Below are positions 43,466 through 55,411 of a stretch of 64,000 nucleotides of DNA, in pieces. Both the position numbers and the translations under genes were made by a program. Within the stretch, counting starts at the first letter, position 1; the number at the start of each line of letters is the position of its first letter. Source of the DNA: Talpa occidentalis (lineage: Eukaryota; Chordata; Mammalia; Eulipotyphla; Talpidae); contig NW_026555331.1 in assembly GCF_014898055.3 (NCBI RefSeq), forward strand, positions 101,640,684 to 101,704,683. The letters run 5' to 3'. The notes under the pieces are model-generated. The model worked only from the letters and a program-made list of their open reading frames with translations. It did not search any database and was not told the DNA's origin.

Positions 43466-44815
43466 GCATTTATTGCCAAAGGCAAGCCACTTCTAATTCC
43501 AAAGCCACTCAGCTACTAAACTGACAATCAAATAAGTTGCCACCATACCCTTTGTTTAATCATAATTATCACCTTTTCAATATCAAAATTCTCAATGGAA
43601 ATACCAGCTGGGTAATAGGTTGCATTGAAATTATTCAAAGCAGTCAATCCTAACCTAGGATTCATAGACACCTTGAAAGTTTATGGGGTCTTCAAGGACA
43701 CTTCAAAACCTGACATTTAGTGCAAAGTTGTGTCTGTGTATGTGTGTTTTATATGCATAGATGAGAATTTGGGGGGAAAGAATTTTCACTGAAGTCTATC
43801 ACCCAATAGAATGCTAAGAACAACTTTCTCAGTAATTCAATTGTTCTTTGAGTTACTTAATAAAAATTTCTTGAATATCAACCATGTGGCAGGCACTTTG
43901 CAAGAGGAGCACTCTGAGTGATGCGTTGAAGTAGAAGGTCTTTCTGCCACTTATTTTCCAGTCAACCTATCATAAAAAGGCACTTTATATCTTTCATCAT
44001 TTACAACTCCAGAATCTAAATAATATCATGCATTTGTTTACTAATTTAAAGCTTAATAACAAATTAATAATGCTAAATATGTTCATTAATTATAAAAAAT
44101 TAGAGACACCATTCCCTGCCAAGCAATAAAGAGGGTGCTCTGTATTATCTTTTCATAAATACAAAAGTATTCAATTTTCATTGAATTGCCTCATTTTTTT
44201 TCAAAGTAGGCCTTTGAAAAAGTAAAAAAAAATAGCAATGATATTGAGTCTTTTCATATCCAATTTGTTTCCCAGGACCTTTTTTTGTATAAGTGACAAA
44301 AATCTAAGCTAAAATAGTAACAGAAACTTAATAGTCACACAGTTGAAACATCCAAGGTAGGTTTTCTTTCTGGAATGTGTGAGTCTGCAATTCAAACAAT
44401 AGTGTCAAGGTAGTTATTCTCTCCCTCTTTTGAATAGGTTCTAGCAAGATAGTGAGAAATAACCTCAGACCCTCATTCTGTCAATTTAGTGACCTCAGCA
44501 GAAAAATATTCTTCCCCAATCTCTCAACAGGGAAGTCACAAACAATTGTATTAATCTGGATTAGACATGATTAACATCAAGCCAATAACTCCAAAAATGC
44601 TAATGAAGGAACACCCAAGTCCAGCATCATGTGTCCATCCTTGGAGTTAGGATTGAAGAGGAAATTGATTCAACTCAAGTAACATGGGACCTGATGGAGC
44701 AGGTGACTTATATTGCCACAGAGAGGTGACTTGGTGTCTGATAGCAGAAAACTGCAGCTATTCCTCACACCAGCAAATGTGTTCTCAGAAAATTGCCTAT
44801 CAGGCTGATGGCCTG
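43466..44815. other. Intergenic stretch, little assigned
   Basis: AT-rich. A short L2-like piece may lie near 43855-43960 (TCTTGAATATCAACCATGTG, GGCAGGCACTTTGCAAG). Nothing else recognised. Confidence 0.4.
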
Positions 44816-44819
44816 GCCT

Positions 44820-45640
44820 TTACTCACTTATTCTTAGTAAATGTGCTTTACTATGTGCTAGGCATTCTTCTAGCTGCTGGTGATACATATAAACAAAACA
44901 GGGGGGTCATACCTTCATGGACATACTTTTTAGTTAGGACCAATAAACCAAAAACAAAGCAATTAAGTAAACTTCAAAGTAAGTCAGAAGAAGCATTATG
45001 GTGACATACAAAGTACAGAGTATATCAGAAGAGAAAGGTAGATTCAATATTATCATGGTGACAAAGTCTTCACTGGGTCACTGAATGGAAACTTGAAGTG
45101 AGAGGTGACCACATAAGTATCCAGGGGATTAGTTGTTAAGGAAAAGAAACAACTTGGGCAAAAGTCCTCAGATGGCAACATGCCTGGCTTATTCATGGAC
45201 GTGAGAGAAACTGAAATCGAGTGAGCATTGGGGAGAGTGGTAAGTGAGGTCAGAGGAATAATGGCATGCCCTGGTGGGATTTTAATGTTTACTCTGGGTG
45301 AAATCAAAAGCCACTGAAGCATTTTAAGCTGAGTTAACTTCTTTGAACAGGATCTTGTGGATGCTGCCTTGAGGATAAACTGGGGCAGGGGTAGGCATAG
45401 GCTGGTTGGTTAGAAGCCAAGAGGATTTGCAATAATTCAGGTAAAAGGTGGTGACATGGACCAGGAAGGTAGCAGTGTTGGTGGTATGAGGACGTTTTGT
45501 GCTTGTGAAAGGTGGAACTACCAGTTCATGCTATCTGATTTCAACGTAGGCATTAAAAAGAAAGGTAAAAGTTCAAGCTCTACTCCAAGATCTTTTAGGA
45601 TGTTGTTGATTTTAACTAAAGTGAAGAAGATTGAAGTGAA
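44820..45640 (+). mobile_element. L2 3' region
   Basis: A long stretch in L2 order: CTATGTGCTAGGCATTCTTC, GATACATATAAACAAAACAG, GTCCTCAGATGGCAACATGC, TCACTGGGTCACTGAATGG-like matter, AAAAGCCACTGAAGCATTTT, GAACAGGATCTTGTGG, GATTTGCAATAATTCAGG and ATGGACCAGGAAGGTAGC. One of the longer L2 relics in the window; the frame is not preserved. Confidence 0.75.
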
Positions 45641-45699
45641 AGGGAACTGCTAAGAAAAAGAAATCTTTCCCTGTTAAAGAGTCATAGACCTGGAAATCT

Positions 45700-46020
45700 A
45701 AATAATAAGTTTGCTTCCTTAATAAGCATATCTAAACAAGGTCTGGCAGAATGCTAGGCTGATTGATTTCCCAGGCCATCCTGGAAGATCTGTATCCTTC
45801 CCCTTTTCCTGTGTCAAGAATTTGTATGCTAACTAACCAACTTTATCAATGTAAAGTGGTTGTGTATAAAAGAAACTCTTTGTCCCTAGACCATTGCTCA
45901 GACCTGATGGGACTACCCAGGTCTGAGACCTCATGCATGAGTAATAAAGCTTTCCTGACCTCACCATTCCTAAAGTACCGCTTGTTCTTCCCCTCCTGGG
46001 TAAAAGGCTAGAATTTATTT
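45700..46020 (+). mobile_element. LTR-like segment
   Basis: A TATAAAA box at 45865-45871 is followed 78 bp later by AATAAA at 45943-45948, with GGGACTACCCAGGTCTGAG between and a pyrimidine-rich U5-like tail. This resembles the U3-R-U5 layout of a class I LTR. I could not fix TG...CA ends or a TSD. Confidence 0.45.
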
Positions 46021-46189
46021 CTGGAACAGATTGAGGAGAACAAAGGGAAGATTTCAGGATGACTACTGAATTTTACCAAAAGATGTTCAAAGTTCTAACA
46101 TTACATTTCTATCCCCCCAGAAGAAAGTTTCTTGAACCTAACAGCACCCACTTTGTAGCTGGTCCTATGCTCGATGTGGTGAATCAGAC

Positions 46190-46664
46190 TGTTATAGGGC
46201 AATCCCGATATAAAATAAAACAGGTTCCTGGCTGTGGGTCCTCACCTTCGTGCTTAAAAGGGACTTATTAATACTCCACTACAGGCACACACAAAAGGTT
46301 AATAAAAGGTTTATTTACAAGGGAAAAGGAAATAAGGAAAATGTACAACTCAGGGAGAAAATAGGGAAATAAAGTCGTTAATGCATCCTACCCGATCCGC
46401 CGACCTGGAAACCCAAAGTCACTCTCAGAGCTGGCCGGACGCTGCGAGCTGGCAGAGAGCCAAAATGGGGGACCCCTCCAAAGCCCATGTGTCTGCCTTT
46501 ATACCAAACTGGCTGCTAAACCCCACCCTCAGGTCCCAGCCACCTTCCCTTTGGTGGTGATGGGATTTGGAGTTCCCAGTGTCTTTTGGCTTTGGCCTGG
46601 GGTGGGGGTGGAGTCCACAAAGCCTGTATGGAATTAGCTTTAGGACATCCTTTTCCCCCTAACA
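46190..46664 (-). mobile_element. Solo class I-like LTR
   Basis: On the - strand the element is 475 bp, begins TGTTAGGGGG and ends CCCTATAACA, so it has TG...CA ends with imperfect inverted termini. A 4-bp TSD AGAC flanks it at 46186-46189 and 46665-46668; 4 bp is the gammaretroviral (class I) length. In reverse complement a TATAAAGG box lies near 46503-46496 and AATAAA near 46315-46310. No internal retroviral genes adjoin it, so it is a solo LTR left by recombination. Confidence 0.85.
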
Positions 46665-47112
46665 AGACCACAATCCCAAGAGTTTATAGGTGTTGGAGAA
46701 AGTGTGATTTACCCATATGGAAATTTAAGTAATAGTGGAAGACTTGGACAATCATTGAGATATTTTGCAAGGACTAATTCTGCAACACAATCGTGTAGAA
46801 ATTCATCTGAGAAGGGCTTGATTTTTCTTATTAATACAATGAAATTGTAGTTAAGGGGTAGGATTTTGGTTGGCTTCTGTTGTGCCAGTGATGGAGGACA
46901 AGAATAGAAGAAAAGCTGAAAACAAGGTGCGCCACAAGACAAGAAACCTGGCTCATATAAGGAGGTGGAGATAGAAGAGATTAGCATACCCACTGGCACA
47001 GCTATGGAAACCAAGATCCTAAGGCACAGACAACATAGTTGCAGAAACTAGTATCTTTAGGCAGGATGCATAGATTACAAAGCATAACATCCAAGCAGGT
47101 ATCGGAGGGGAG

Positions 47113-48077
47113 TGCTCATCCAGAGGTAAAGTTATGGAGATTTAGCCCATTGTAGAATCTCCAGTTCCTTTCAAATTCTACATAGTTATCCAAAATCAGC
47201 AACCAACTGAGGACTCACAAGACTCACAAGGAATGAGCCCCTCCCAAATACAAAGACTGTATCAGTTCAGTCTCTATGCAGACTAGGGGCAGCACTGCCG
47301 CTGCTCACCTGTGACTATGCAGGTGCCTCTTTTCACCAACTGTCTCCTCTGCAGGGCTGCAGCCTCCCTGCCTGCCTGTAACCTGTCAAGGCCACCCACC
47401 TGCAACCATTCAGGCCTCTCTTACAAACCTGACCCTTCTGGGGCAGCTCTTCCTGCCTGCTTCTGTCTATGCAAGTGTCTTTAACTGTTTTAGCCTTTTC
47501 CTAATAAACCTGCCCTTTAATAACAACTAATGTCTCTGTCTGGTGGTGAAACTCGCCTGGGAAACTCGCCGTGTGTGGCTGAAACAGGAGCTCTGGTGAA
47601 ACCTTTCCCAGAGTGAACCCAAGGACCCCGCACTCCAAACCCACAGACTCCAAGAAAAGACAACACCAGCAAGGCACAGAGCAGGTTTTCTAGGATCCAG
47701 GTATATGGGTAAAGGAAAGCCCTGGAGCTCTCTGTGGCTTTTCTAGAGCTTTTTACATTGTTTGTAATCTGGCAACCAGGTCCCCAGCAGGCAGGGGGGG
47801 CGGGGAGGCTGGCTGACCTCCCCATGCCCTGCAAGTCTTCACTCTTTCTGGGCTCTCTGGCGTTCGCTCTTGGTCTCTCTTTGCTGCTAAGCGCTCTCTG
47901 CTTTGCCTTGGGCGTCCCTGTGATGCCACCCTTATATGCCCGGCCTCTAGCCCAGGTGTGCCCACTCACAGACGCCCAACACCCTACTCCAGGTGTCTGC
48001 CATCAGGACCACAGGTGTTGATCATTGACGGTAATGGCAGGAGGGCTGGAAATCCGACAATTTCCATTTACCCTACA
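47113..48077. mobile_element. GC-rich LTR-like patch
   Basis: A + strand candidate spans 47113-47586: TGCTCATCC start, AATAAA at about 47502, GGCTGAAACA end and GGAG on both sides (47109-47112 and 47587-47590). The termini are poorly matched. The next part (about 47590-48077) has a CATATAAGGG box on the - strand. Both may be LTR pieces, but neither is secure. GC-rich ORFs here have no known domain. Confidence 0.35.
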
Positions 48078-48079
48078 GC

Positions 48080-50085
48080 TTCCCAAGGAAGAGTGGGATT
48101 TGGATAGATGGAGAGGATTATCTACACATTTCATCTTTTCGTGTGTGTCTAGCATGCAAGTCTTCCAGGAACAAGCTGGAGAGCAGTTCTCAGTTGTGGC
48201 AGCTTAATGGAATTACCGGAGGAAGCTTTCTTTAGAAAAAAAAAAAAATCTTCAAGGGCGTGGTAGCAGTGACCCAAAGGCTGGCTACCTAGAGCAGAAG
48301 ATGCCTCCTCCCAGTTCAAAGGTAGGGCCTGGGGCTGCCGGAATGTCCCCTCTGTTCACTGCAGCTATCTGCAGGCCTGTGGCAGACAGCCAGTGGAGGA
48401 AGTGGGGGGGTGGAGGCGCAGCTCCATTAAGTGCCTGCAGCCCTTGAACAATGGGGACCAACTCTGCACCAGCCTCTGGGCAGCCTCTTGCTATTCCTTT
48501 AAGTAATTTATTTTATCTGATAAACTGTGAATAGCTGCAGGGATATGTCAAAGATAAACAAAGCCAACTAGTTAAAGTGTAAGGAAAGATTCTAATCAGT
48601 AATATACTATTGCAATAGGGGAAAGAATCCAGCATGACCTGAACTCCACTTGAATTTGTACAAAAGTGACTGGTGACTGGGCATTTTAAAGGGAGATGAG
48701 GGAATTGGGGGGTGGGGTAGAGGCCCGGGGGTAGGAAGTGGGGAAAGTGGTGGCTCAGTGGAGTCAGGGAAGTGGAAAAATCACAAAAATTGGGAAGGGA
48801 GAGTTGGTCCATGCCGAACCATGCTAACTGGCCCTTGCAGAAGCTAGGCTCCCACCTTCCACTGCCTCCGCTGGGCTGGGAGAAGAGCCCCTATTTTTAG
48901 GTGTTGACTGGAACAATAAATGATTTTGGCAGCAGGCACTTTAAACAGACTAGGGTTATTCTAGGGATATGATTTTGAACTGTTAGAAATTGTGTTTTGT
49001 TCAAGCGTTTATGGGCCCAAGTGGAGGCCTAGTAGGGAGCAGATCCCAGGGGGCCTGGCTAGAGTTTGGTTCAGGAGAGAATCTTTGTCAAATGGCAGCA
49101 AGCAAGGCACGTACTGCTCTCAGGACCTTCCTCTGCAGTGTGATGTACTTTATTTGTAATTTAGAAATTTAAATATTAAGAAGGAAGCTTAATATTTTAA
49201 AATACATATCTTACAGTTACTGAAAAATGCAAAGTAAATGGAGGACTTTTAACAATACTCTCCTGTTAAAAAAATTTTTATATCCTCAGTAAAAAGTGAA
49301 ACACCATTCCCTTTTCATCCAGAGAAAACTGCTGTAAACAGCTTAGTGTTCATCCTTCCAGACTAATTTTATGCTTATTCATAAATACATACATGTACAC
49401 ACACATTGCTCATTTGCAAAATGGGGTTATACTATAGAAAAACTATAGCATTTAAAAATTTGACGATATATTTTGTAGAACTTTCTTATTCTTTTGAAGG
49501 GCCAGAAAGCCTGTAATGGTCATCCCTTACTACTATTTATCTTTGGGTAGACATATTGTTTATCCAGTTTTTTACTTCATATACTCAACATCAAATGTTC
49601 CAAAGGATAACTTCACTAAAGTTTTTGGTTTAATGGAAATGTCCATTTCTTTTTTTAAGGTATAGTAACTAAGAGGAAGGTAATTTGCTTAAATTTCATG
49701 ATAAAGTAAGCCACTTTTTTTGTACTTGGGTTTTGTCTAGGTACTTTTTACTTAAGGATTTTTTCACACTGAAAATACTTTGATAAAATCTGGTAGCAGC
49801 TGGTACACATAAAAATTTGATTGAATTTGTTATAATTAGATCTCGGATTCCATCAATTCACAGTGTGTCAGGGTTCTGAATAACTGTTATCTTTAACTTC
49901 TCAGCTGAGATAGGCATATAAAAACATTGTATTTTAGAACAAACAAAGATATATAGAAACATCACTAAATACTTAAAAGATAAGGAAAGCCTTTGCTATT
50001 GGATGAAAAGTAAACAAATGTGTGCTATTTCATTCTAAGACTGAGGGAATAGATGTGAAAACTCAGAAGTGAAAACTTCTGAGTA
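48080..50085. other. Intergenic stretch, nothing assigned
   Basis: 48240-48480 is moderately GC-rich; the rest is AT-rich. No gene or repeat family recognised. Confidence 0.4.
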
Positions 50086-50089
50086 TTTT

Positions 50090-50683
50090 TGTAACAGGGT
50101 GGTCCCCAGGAAAGGGGGAAGTTCCAGGTTCCCTGCCCCACCCAAGGGAGGGTGGAGCTGAGCAGGGAGAGAAGAAGCTGCAGAAGAGACTGAGGAAGGA
50201 AGCAGGATGGAGCCAGGAGACCTGGAGGAGGTGTGTGGAGCCTAGAGACACGTGAAGAAACTGCGCTTATCTTTTGGTCGTGGACTGGGTGACACAGAGG
50301 TGGGTGAGACCCATGCGGAGGTGACAATGGCAGCTTTTATCTTGATGTTGATTTTGCTTTTTTCCTTCCTGGCTTGTCTGGTAGTTTCTGACCCTTTTCT
50401 GTGTGTCCCCACTGGAGGATGCTTTAGACTTTTGGCAGGCTTTGGGGCCTTGTTCTGGGCCGATCCCATATGGATGGAGTTTTACCCACGAGGGGACGGG
50501 TAACTTTGGGTGCTTCATTTAGAAACTAGATTATTTGCCTTTCCTGTATTGTTTCCTAATTGTATTAAAGTTCCTTTCCATTAAAGTCTCATATGTTTTG
50601 TGTTGATGCGGCGGATGGCAGAACCCTACATAGAATAGGCAGGTTTGTGGGGTTTGGGCTGCCCCTCTCCCTGTCCTATAACA
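50090..50683 (+). mobile_element. Solo class I-like LTR
   Basis: 594-bp element beginning TGTAACAGGG and ending CTGTCCTATAACA, with 4-bp direct repeats TTTT at 50086-50089 and 50684-50687 (low complexity, so weak alone). Its terminal CCTATAACA equals the 3' end of the LTR at 46190-46664. ATTAAA polyadenylation-like hexamers lie at 50564-50569 and 50580-50585. An 83-codon ORF (50252-50503) with a hydrophobic segment lies inside; no known protein recognised. Confidence 0.75.
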
Positions 50684-50687
50684 TTTT

Positions 50688-51340
50688 CAGTGGTGGTTTT
50701 CACAAACATATTTGTCCTTTATCTGTGTGATGTAATTAACAGCAACTGTATGGAAGGAATTAGGAAGTACAGGTTTCCCTCATTACCCAAAAGTAGAACA
50801 CTCCTATTTGGTATAATTTGAAAGGCTATTTTTTTTTGGGGGGGGGGGTCATGGGAATGCTCAAAATTTTCTGCTTTTGAATAGCAGGGGAAACTGTAAG
50901 CTGTCTTCGACACAAAGAATTATATAATCCCAGCCACTCCCTCCTGTAGCTAAAAAATTCCCTAAACCACTTTATATTAGAGAGAAAAATGTATAGTATA
51001 TGAAGAGCATCTGAAATTTCCATCCTCACCATAAAATACTCATCAATGGTTGTAAGAAAGGAGGCTCAAGAAAATTTCCAGATTGGGTCCCAGCTAAGGA
51101 ATTGTGTTTCTTCTACAGGAAATAGGATTAATAAATTGTGACTATATTTAAAATATCTGCTAACATATCAGCACAGAGGGAAGAATAAATGGGCAGATCC
51201 CTGATCTATTTCTTTTTATTTCTGAAATAAATTACATGTAATATGTAAAATAACTACAAATGATTCTCATGTACTCGATATGGAGCTTTGCAGCCACGCA
51301 GTGTTCCCAGCTACCAATCTGAGAACCAATATTGTAAAGG
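50688..51340. other. Intergenic stretch, nothing assigned
   Basis: AT-rich; a T/G homopolymer run lies at about 50828-50848. No gene recognised. Confidence 0.4.
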
Positions 51341-51344
51341 AGAG

Positions 51345-51520
51345 GCTGGCAAACTACAGCCCATGGGCCGTATCCAGCTACTGCAAGAACACAGCTATGT
51401 CCCTTTGTTTGCATATTGTCTGTGGTTGTTTTCATGCTATAATAGCGATGTTGAGTAGTTGTCAAATAGTCCAGAAAAAATTAGCTGACCTGTGGTGTAG
51501 GGACCAAAATGTGGGCCATT
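51345..51520 (+). mobile_element. hAT-like DNA transposon relic, copy 2
   Basis: Begins GGCAAACTACAGCCCATGGG and runs through TATTGTCTGTGGTTG, TTTCATGCTATAATAGC and GTTGAGTAGTTG. Same family as 42100-42290. Confidence 0.6.
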
Positions 51521-51529
51521 GGATCTAAG

Positions 51530-51690
51530 TGACATTTCTACCTATTAATAACTGTGTGCTTGGGGCAAGTCACTTAACTTTCTGAGAGATGGTTTTTTCA
51601 CCTGCAAAATAAAGATGACAAGTAGATTATGAGGCTCAAAGAAGATAATCTTATAAACAACCCAGCATAGGACCTGGTTTGTAGAAATCT
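51530..51690 (-). mobile_element. MIR
   Basis: GTGTGCTTGGGGCAAGTCAC, TTAACTTTCTGAGAGATGG, ACCTGCAAAATAAAGATGAC and CCCAGCATAGGACCTGG give MIR in reverse complement. Confidence 0.75.
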
Positions 51691-51699
51691 TCAGTGAAA

Positions 51700-52650
51700 T
51701 TGTTTTCCTTTCTTCCATGTACTGAAGGGAAGAAACTTCTCTCAGAAGGTTCCCCCAGAACCTTCCCTCTGGGGGAAAAAAAGAAAAGAATTCTTTTCTT
51801 GCAGCCACCTTATAGCTTTTGTGGACTTCATGCTGCCTCATTTCCTTACATTTATAAATATCTTAAGCAAGGCCTTTTGGCACGTCAGTAACTCAATGCT
51901 TATAAGAGAATAGGATGGGCCCACTTTACATTGTATGTTTTATGGATAATGAAGAATTTTTAGTGATTCTGGTATATTTAATATGTAATATAATAAAAAG
52001 GACTTATGTGTCATGTCAAGGAGTAGAACATAAATGATTATGACAAGGGAAATGGAAGATCAGATGGTATAACCTCAGTTGACAGCAGAATCAGCATGAT
52101 TAACGTTTGTAGCTAAAATAGCCAGCTTTCAAAAGCAGCCTTCCAGCCTTTCCAAGGAGCTGAGAACATGAACTGTTTCATAATGAGAAATGACCAACTT
52201 AGTTTCTTGAATGTCTTGAGAAATAAAAGACAATTCTTTAATTTTCAGAAAAATGTCAGAATAAAGGTACTTGACCACCGGTGGGGACACAGGAATGCAG
52301 ATTTGCAGACCTTAAGCAAACCATGCATGTATGTGTGTGCACCAACACACATATAAACACTGTGTACTGTTAAGAAAGACAACTAGCCTTATGCACAGTG
52401 TGCTCTCTGGCCTATAAACTGCTGTTGCGTGCTGTGCTGTGTCATTAACATCTTAGAGCATCATCTCCATGTTGTGTTTTGTTGTTCTAAAGAGGTTATG
52501 ACTAGAAGTGATAGACTCAGGCTGCATTATGACTTATGTGAGCCTTGGCTACTTTTGCCTTTGTGAGATCCTTCTTCCATTAAAGAAAATATTAAGAATG
52601 ATGTTGTTAAAAATAGCTTTTATGAAGTAATTTTGCATTGTAACATGTAA
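51700..52650. other. Intergenic stretch, nothing assigned
   Basis: AT-rich; no gene or repeat recognised. Confidence 0.4.
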
Positions 52651-52651
52651 G

Positions 52652-52757
52652 CTTCAGGTATGAATCATTATCAATCAAAATCTGTATATACCACATTGAG
52701 TTCACTTCAGGTATGAATCATTATCAATCAACATCTGTATATACCACATTGAGTTCA
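52652..52757. repeat. Tandem duplication, 53-bp unit x2
   Basis: Unit begins CTTCAGGTATGAATC. Copies 52652-52704 and 52705-52757 differ at one visible base (A at 52679, C at 52732). Recent by its identity. Confidence 0.95.
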
Positions 52758-52799
52758 CTGTTAAAAGTCCAGTTCTATCCTTTCACATAAAATTGATTC

Positions 52800-53875
52800 A
52801 TTTTCTCATGCTTACCTACCCTTCTTTCCCATTCCTTCCTTTTAGCCATTATTTTGGTATTATAGTCTAAAAGTGTATTTTTTGTTTTATTTATTTCATT
52901 CATTCTGTTTCTCTTATGTACCACATGTGAATGAAATCATCCAGTGTTTGTCTTCTGCCATCTGACTTGTTTCACTAACAACACCCTTTAAACCCATCCA
53001 TATTGTTGCAAATGGCAGTTGTTAATCTTTCCTATACAGCAGAGTAGTATTTTATCGTGTATATATACCACATCTTTATCCAATCATCTGTCAACCGACA
53101 CCTAGGTTATATGAACCCTTGGCTATTGCAAATAATGCATCTGTCTCTTTGAATTAGTGTTTTTGTATTCTTCTGAGTAAATACTCAAAAGTGGGATAAC
53201 TAGATAGTATGGAATTCTACTTTGAATTTTTGGAGGAATCTCCATGCTGATTTCCACTCTGGCTGCACCAACTTACATTCCCAAGCCAACAGTGTACGGG
53301 GCTTCCTTCTCTCCACCTCCTTTCCAAATTTATAGTTATTTGTCTTTTGGATAATGACCATTCTCACAGATGTGATGTACTGTGCCACTGTTTTGATTTG
53401 CATTTCCCTAATAATAAGAGATGATGAATATCTTTTCATGAGCCTATTAATTGTCTTTAAGTCTTCTTTGAAGTGTCTATTCAGATCTTTGCCCATTATT
53501 TTAATAGGGTTGTTGTTGACTTCCATAAGTTCTAATATAAATTTTGGATATTAACTCTTGTTAGACATGATTTGCAAATATCTTCTCCCATTCAGTAGGA
53601 AGTCTTATAACTGTGATGCAAGTTTCTTTTACTATGCAGAAGCCTTTTAGTTTTATATAGTCTCATTTTTTAACTTTTGTTTTTGTTTCCCTTGCTGTTG
53701 GAGTCCCCAAAGACATCTCTAAGAACGATGTTGAGCATATCACCTAAGTTTCCTTCTATGTATTTTATGATAGCATGTCTTTCATTCATAAAATATACTT
53801 GTTATTACACTGGTTTACTGATGAATAAAATTCAGGCTGGATTATATATATTTTTTCTTCAGCCTTAAGAGAAAT
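52800..53875 (-). mobile_element. L1 3' portion (ORF2 C-terminus and 3' UTR)
   Basis: Antisense L1. On the - strand 53200-53526 encodes the ORF2 C-terminal signature: DLNRHF, SSSLIIREMQIKT, CKLVQPEWKSAWRFL. Low-coordinate sequence is the 3' UTR. The frame is interrupted, so it is dead. Independent of the L1 at 370-2256. Confidence 0.85.
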
Positions 53876-54940
53876 TAAAATATTTTTGTGAGCTTCTGAA
53901 AGTATTGTGGGCCCTGGGCATTGTTACTGTGCCTTGGAGAAGTCCACCCTCCATACACAATGCAAAGGCCACACATCACCTCACGTTAGAAATCAGCAAG
54001 CACATCTAACAGGGATAATTAGAAGCCACTTAGCTGTATTCTGAAATGCTAATCTTATAGTCTGATAATGAGTCCCAATGTTTCGGTAATGGTCAAAGCT
54101 GACATTAACCACATATGATGTCTTCTTACCTGAATGAATGTTACACTTATCACTTTGACACAGTAATCACGGTATCCTTAAAACCATCTCCTTGTCTTTC
54201 ATGTGTAGCCAGAAATAGTGAGGGGTAGGGTAGAGAAAGTAGATTGGAGATGAGGGTAATTAAGGAGGTACAGAGCATGGGATGTCTACACTACCCCCTA
54301 GGCTTTCCATGCTCCATGGACAGAGTGGATGTACTGACTGAGAAATATAAGTTTGAAACTATACCCTAAGTACTAACCCAAAGAATTTCATTTTGCACTA
54401 TGACTTGGCCAAGGGCAGCAGCAATCTGAACATGATGGAGACACTCACTGAATAGTATTGGCTTGTTTTTTCTAGCAGGTATCCACTTCCCAGAAATCCC
54501 TGAAGGCTTTATTGCCCAAGTCACAAATGTGACTGCAGATGAGAAGGAAGGAGTTCAGTGGTGTAGTGCACACAGAGGCACTTGTCCCTGTCACAAAGAC
54601 CAGTAAGAGTATCCTGGGTCCTTGGGCTACAATAACATCACTACAGAAAATGAGGGAAAAAAGAAAAGAAAACCTTCCTTCCAGTAGTCCATGATAACAA
54701 AATCACCCTCAGCTTCCAGGCCAACCCTAGTCTCGGAAGTCAAAAGGAGAATTAGAGTAGAACGTGGGCCTTGGTATGAGGCTCTGCTTGACTACTATCC
54801 TAGGAAGCAAATATTTGATGTGGTCAAAGGGAGGACCAGGGGTTTCACTATAGCCTCTCTGGGCTAGTCTGTGAGGCCTGTGTATGTGTGTGTTTGTGTT
54901 TGCCGGGGGCATATGTTTTGGAAGAAGTATGGAACTTCTA
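53876..54940. other. Intergenic stretch, nothing assigned
   Basis: No gene recognised. A splice-acceptor-like TTGTTTTTTCTAG at about 54464-54476 precedes a roughly 40-codon open frame ending TAA at 54603-54605; no product recognised. (TG)n near 54881-54900. Confidence 0.4.
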
Positions 54941-54962
54941 GTGAAAAGATATCACAAGTTAG

Positions 54963-55218
54963 GCCTCCCTGGTGGTGCAGGCAGTTGAGCACAGCACTGT
55001 GAGGCTGTCCGAGGCCTCTGCAGTGCCGGTTCTATCCCAGCCAGACTTGGAGCCACCCACATGGTGAGCAGACCTCTCCTGTCTCACCTGCTGCTCCCCT
55101 CAGCAGTGTATTTCGTCAGTCTGCCTGTTCTGCTTCCCTCTCTGTCTCTGGTGAGTCCTCTCACCCTCCCGCACATCTGGCCTGTACCCCAGCTCTTGTA
55201 TAAATAAAAAATAAATCT
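54963..55218 (+). mobile_element. tRNA-derived SINE, copy 9 (subfamily B)
   Basis: Starts GCCTCCCTGGTGGTGCAGG and ends with the subfamily B signature CATCTGGCCTGTACCCCAGC and AAATAAAAAATAAATCTT. The left flank holds a 20-bp repeat (54943-54962) whose partner lies not at the SINE end but at 55412-55431, beyond an L1 piece. Confidence 0.93.
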
Positions 55219-55228
55219 TTTTTTTTTA

Positions 55229-55411
55229 TCCTTCAGGGATTTTATTTATTTATTTTTTTAAATAATAAATTTTATTTTTATATTCCCCATACATTTGCAA
55301 CCCCCCCATTCTGACCCCAATCCCTCCCCTCCCACCCCCCACTCCCCCAAAACTGTCTCTGGTTCATAGTTTTTTGTTGATTTTGATTTTCACTTTCTTA
55401 TAGTAATAAAA
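55229..55411 (-). mobile_element. L1 3' UTR fragment, part of a composite insertion
   Basis: Antisense L1 3' UTR: CATACATTTGCAACCCCCCC, CCAATCCCTCCCCTCC, ACTGTCTCTGGTTCATAG and GTTGATTTTGATTTTCAC. It follows a T run at the SINE end and stops exactly at the second copy of the 20-bp direct repeat. Confidence 0.75.

Noticed and set aside
47517..47969. 150-codon - strand ORF
   Set aside because: Falls in the GC-rich LTR-like patch; no domain recognised and no gene context.
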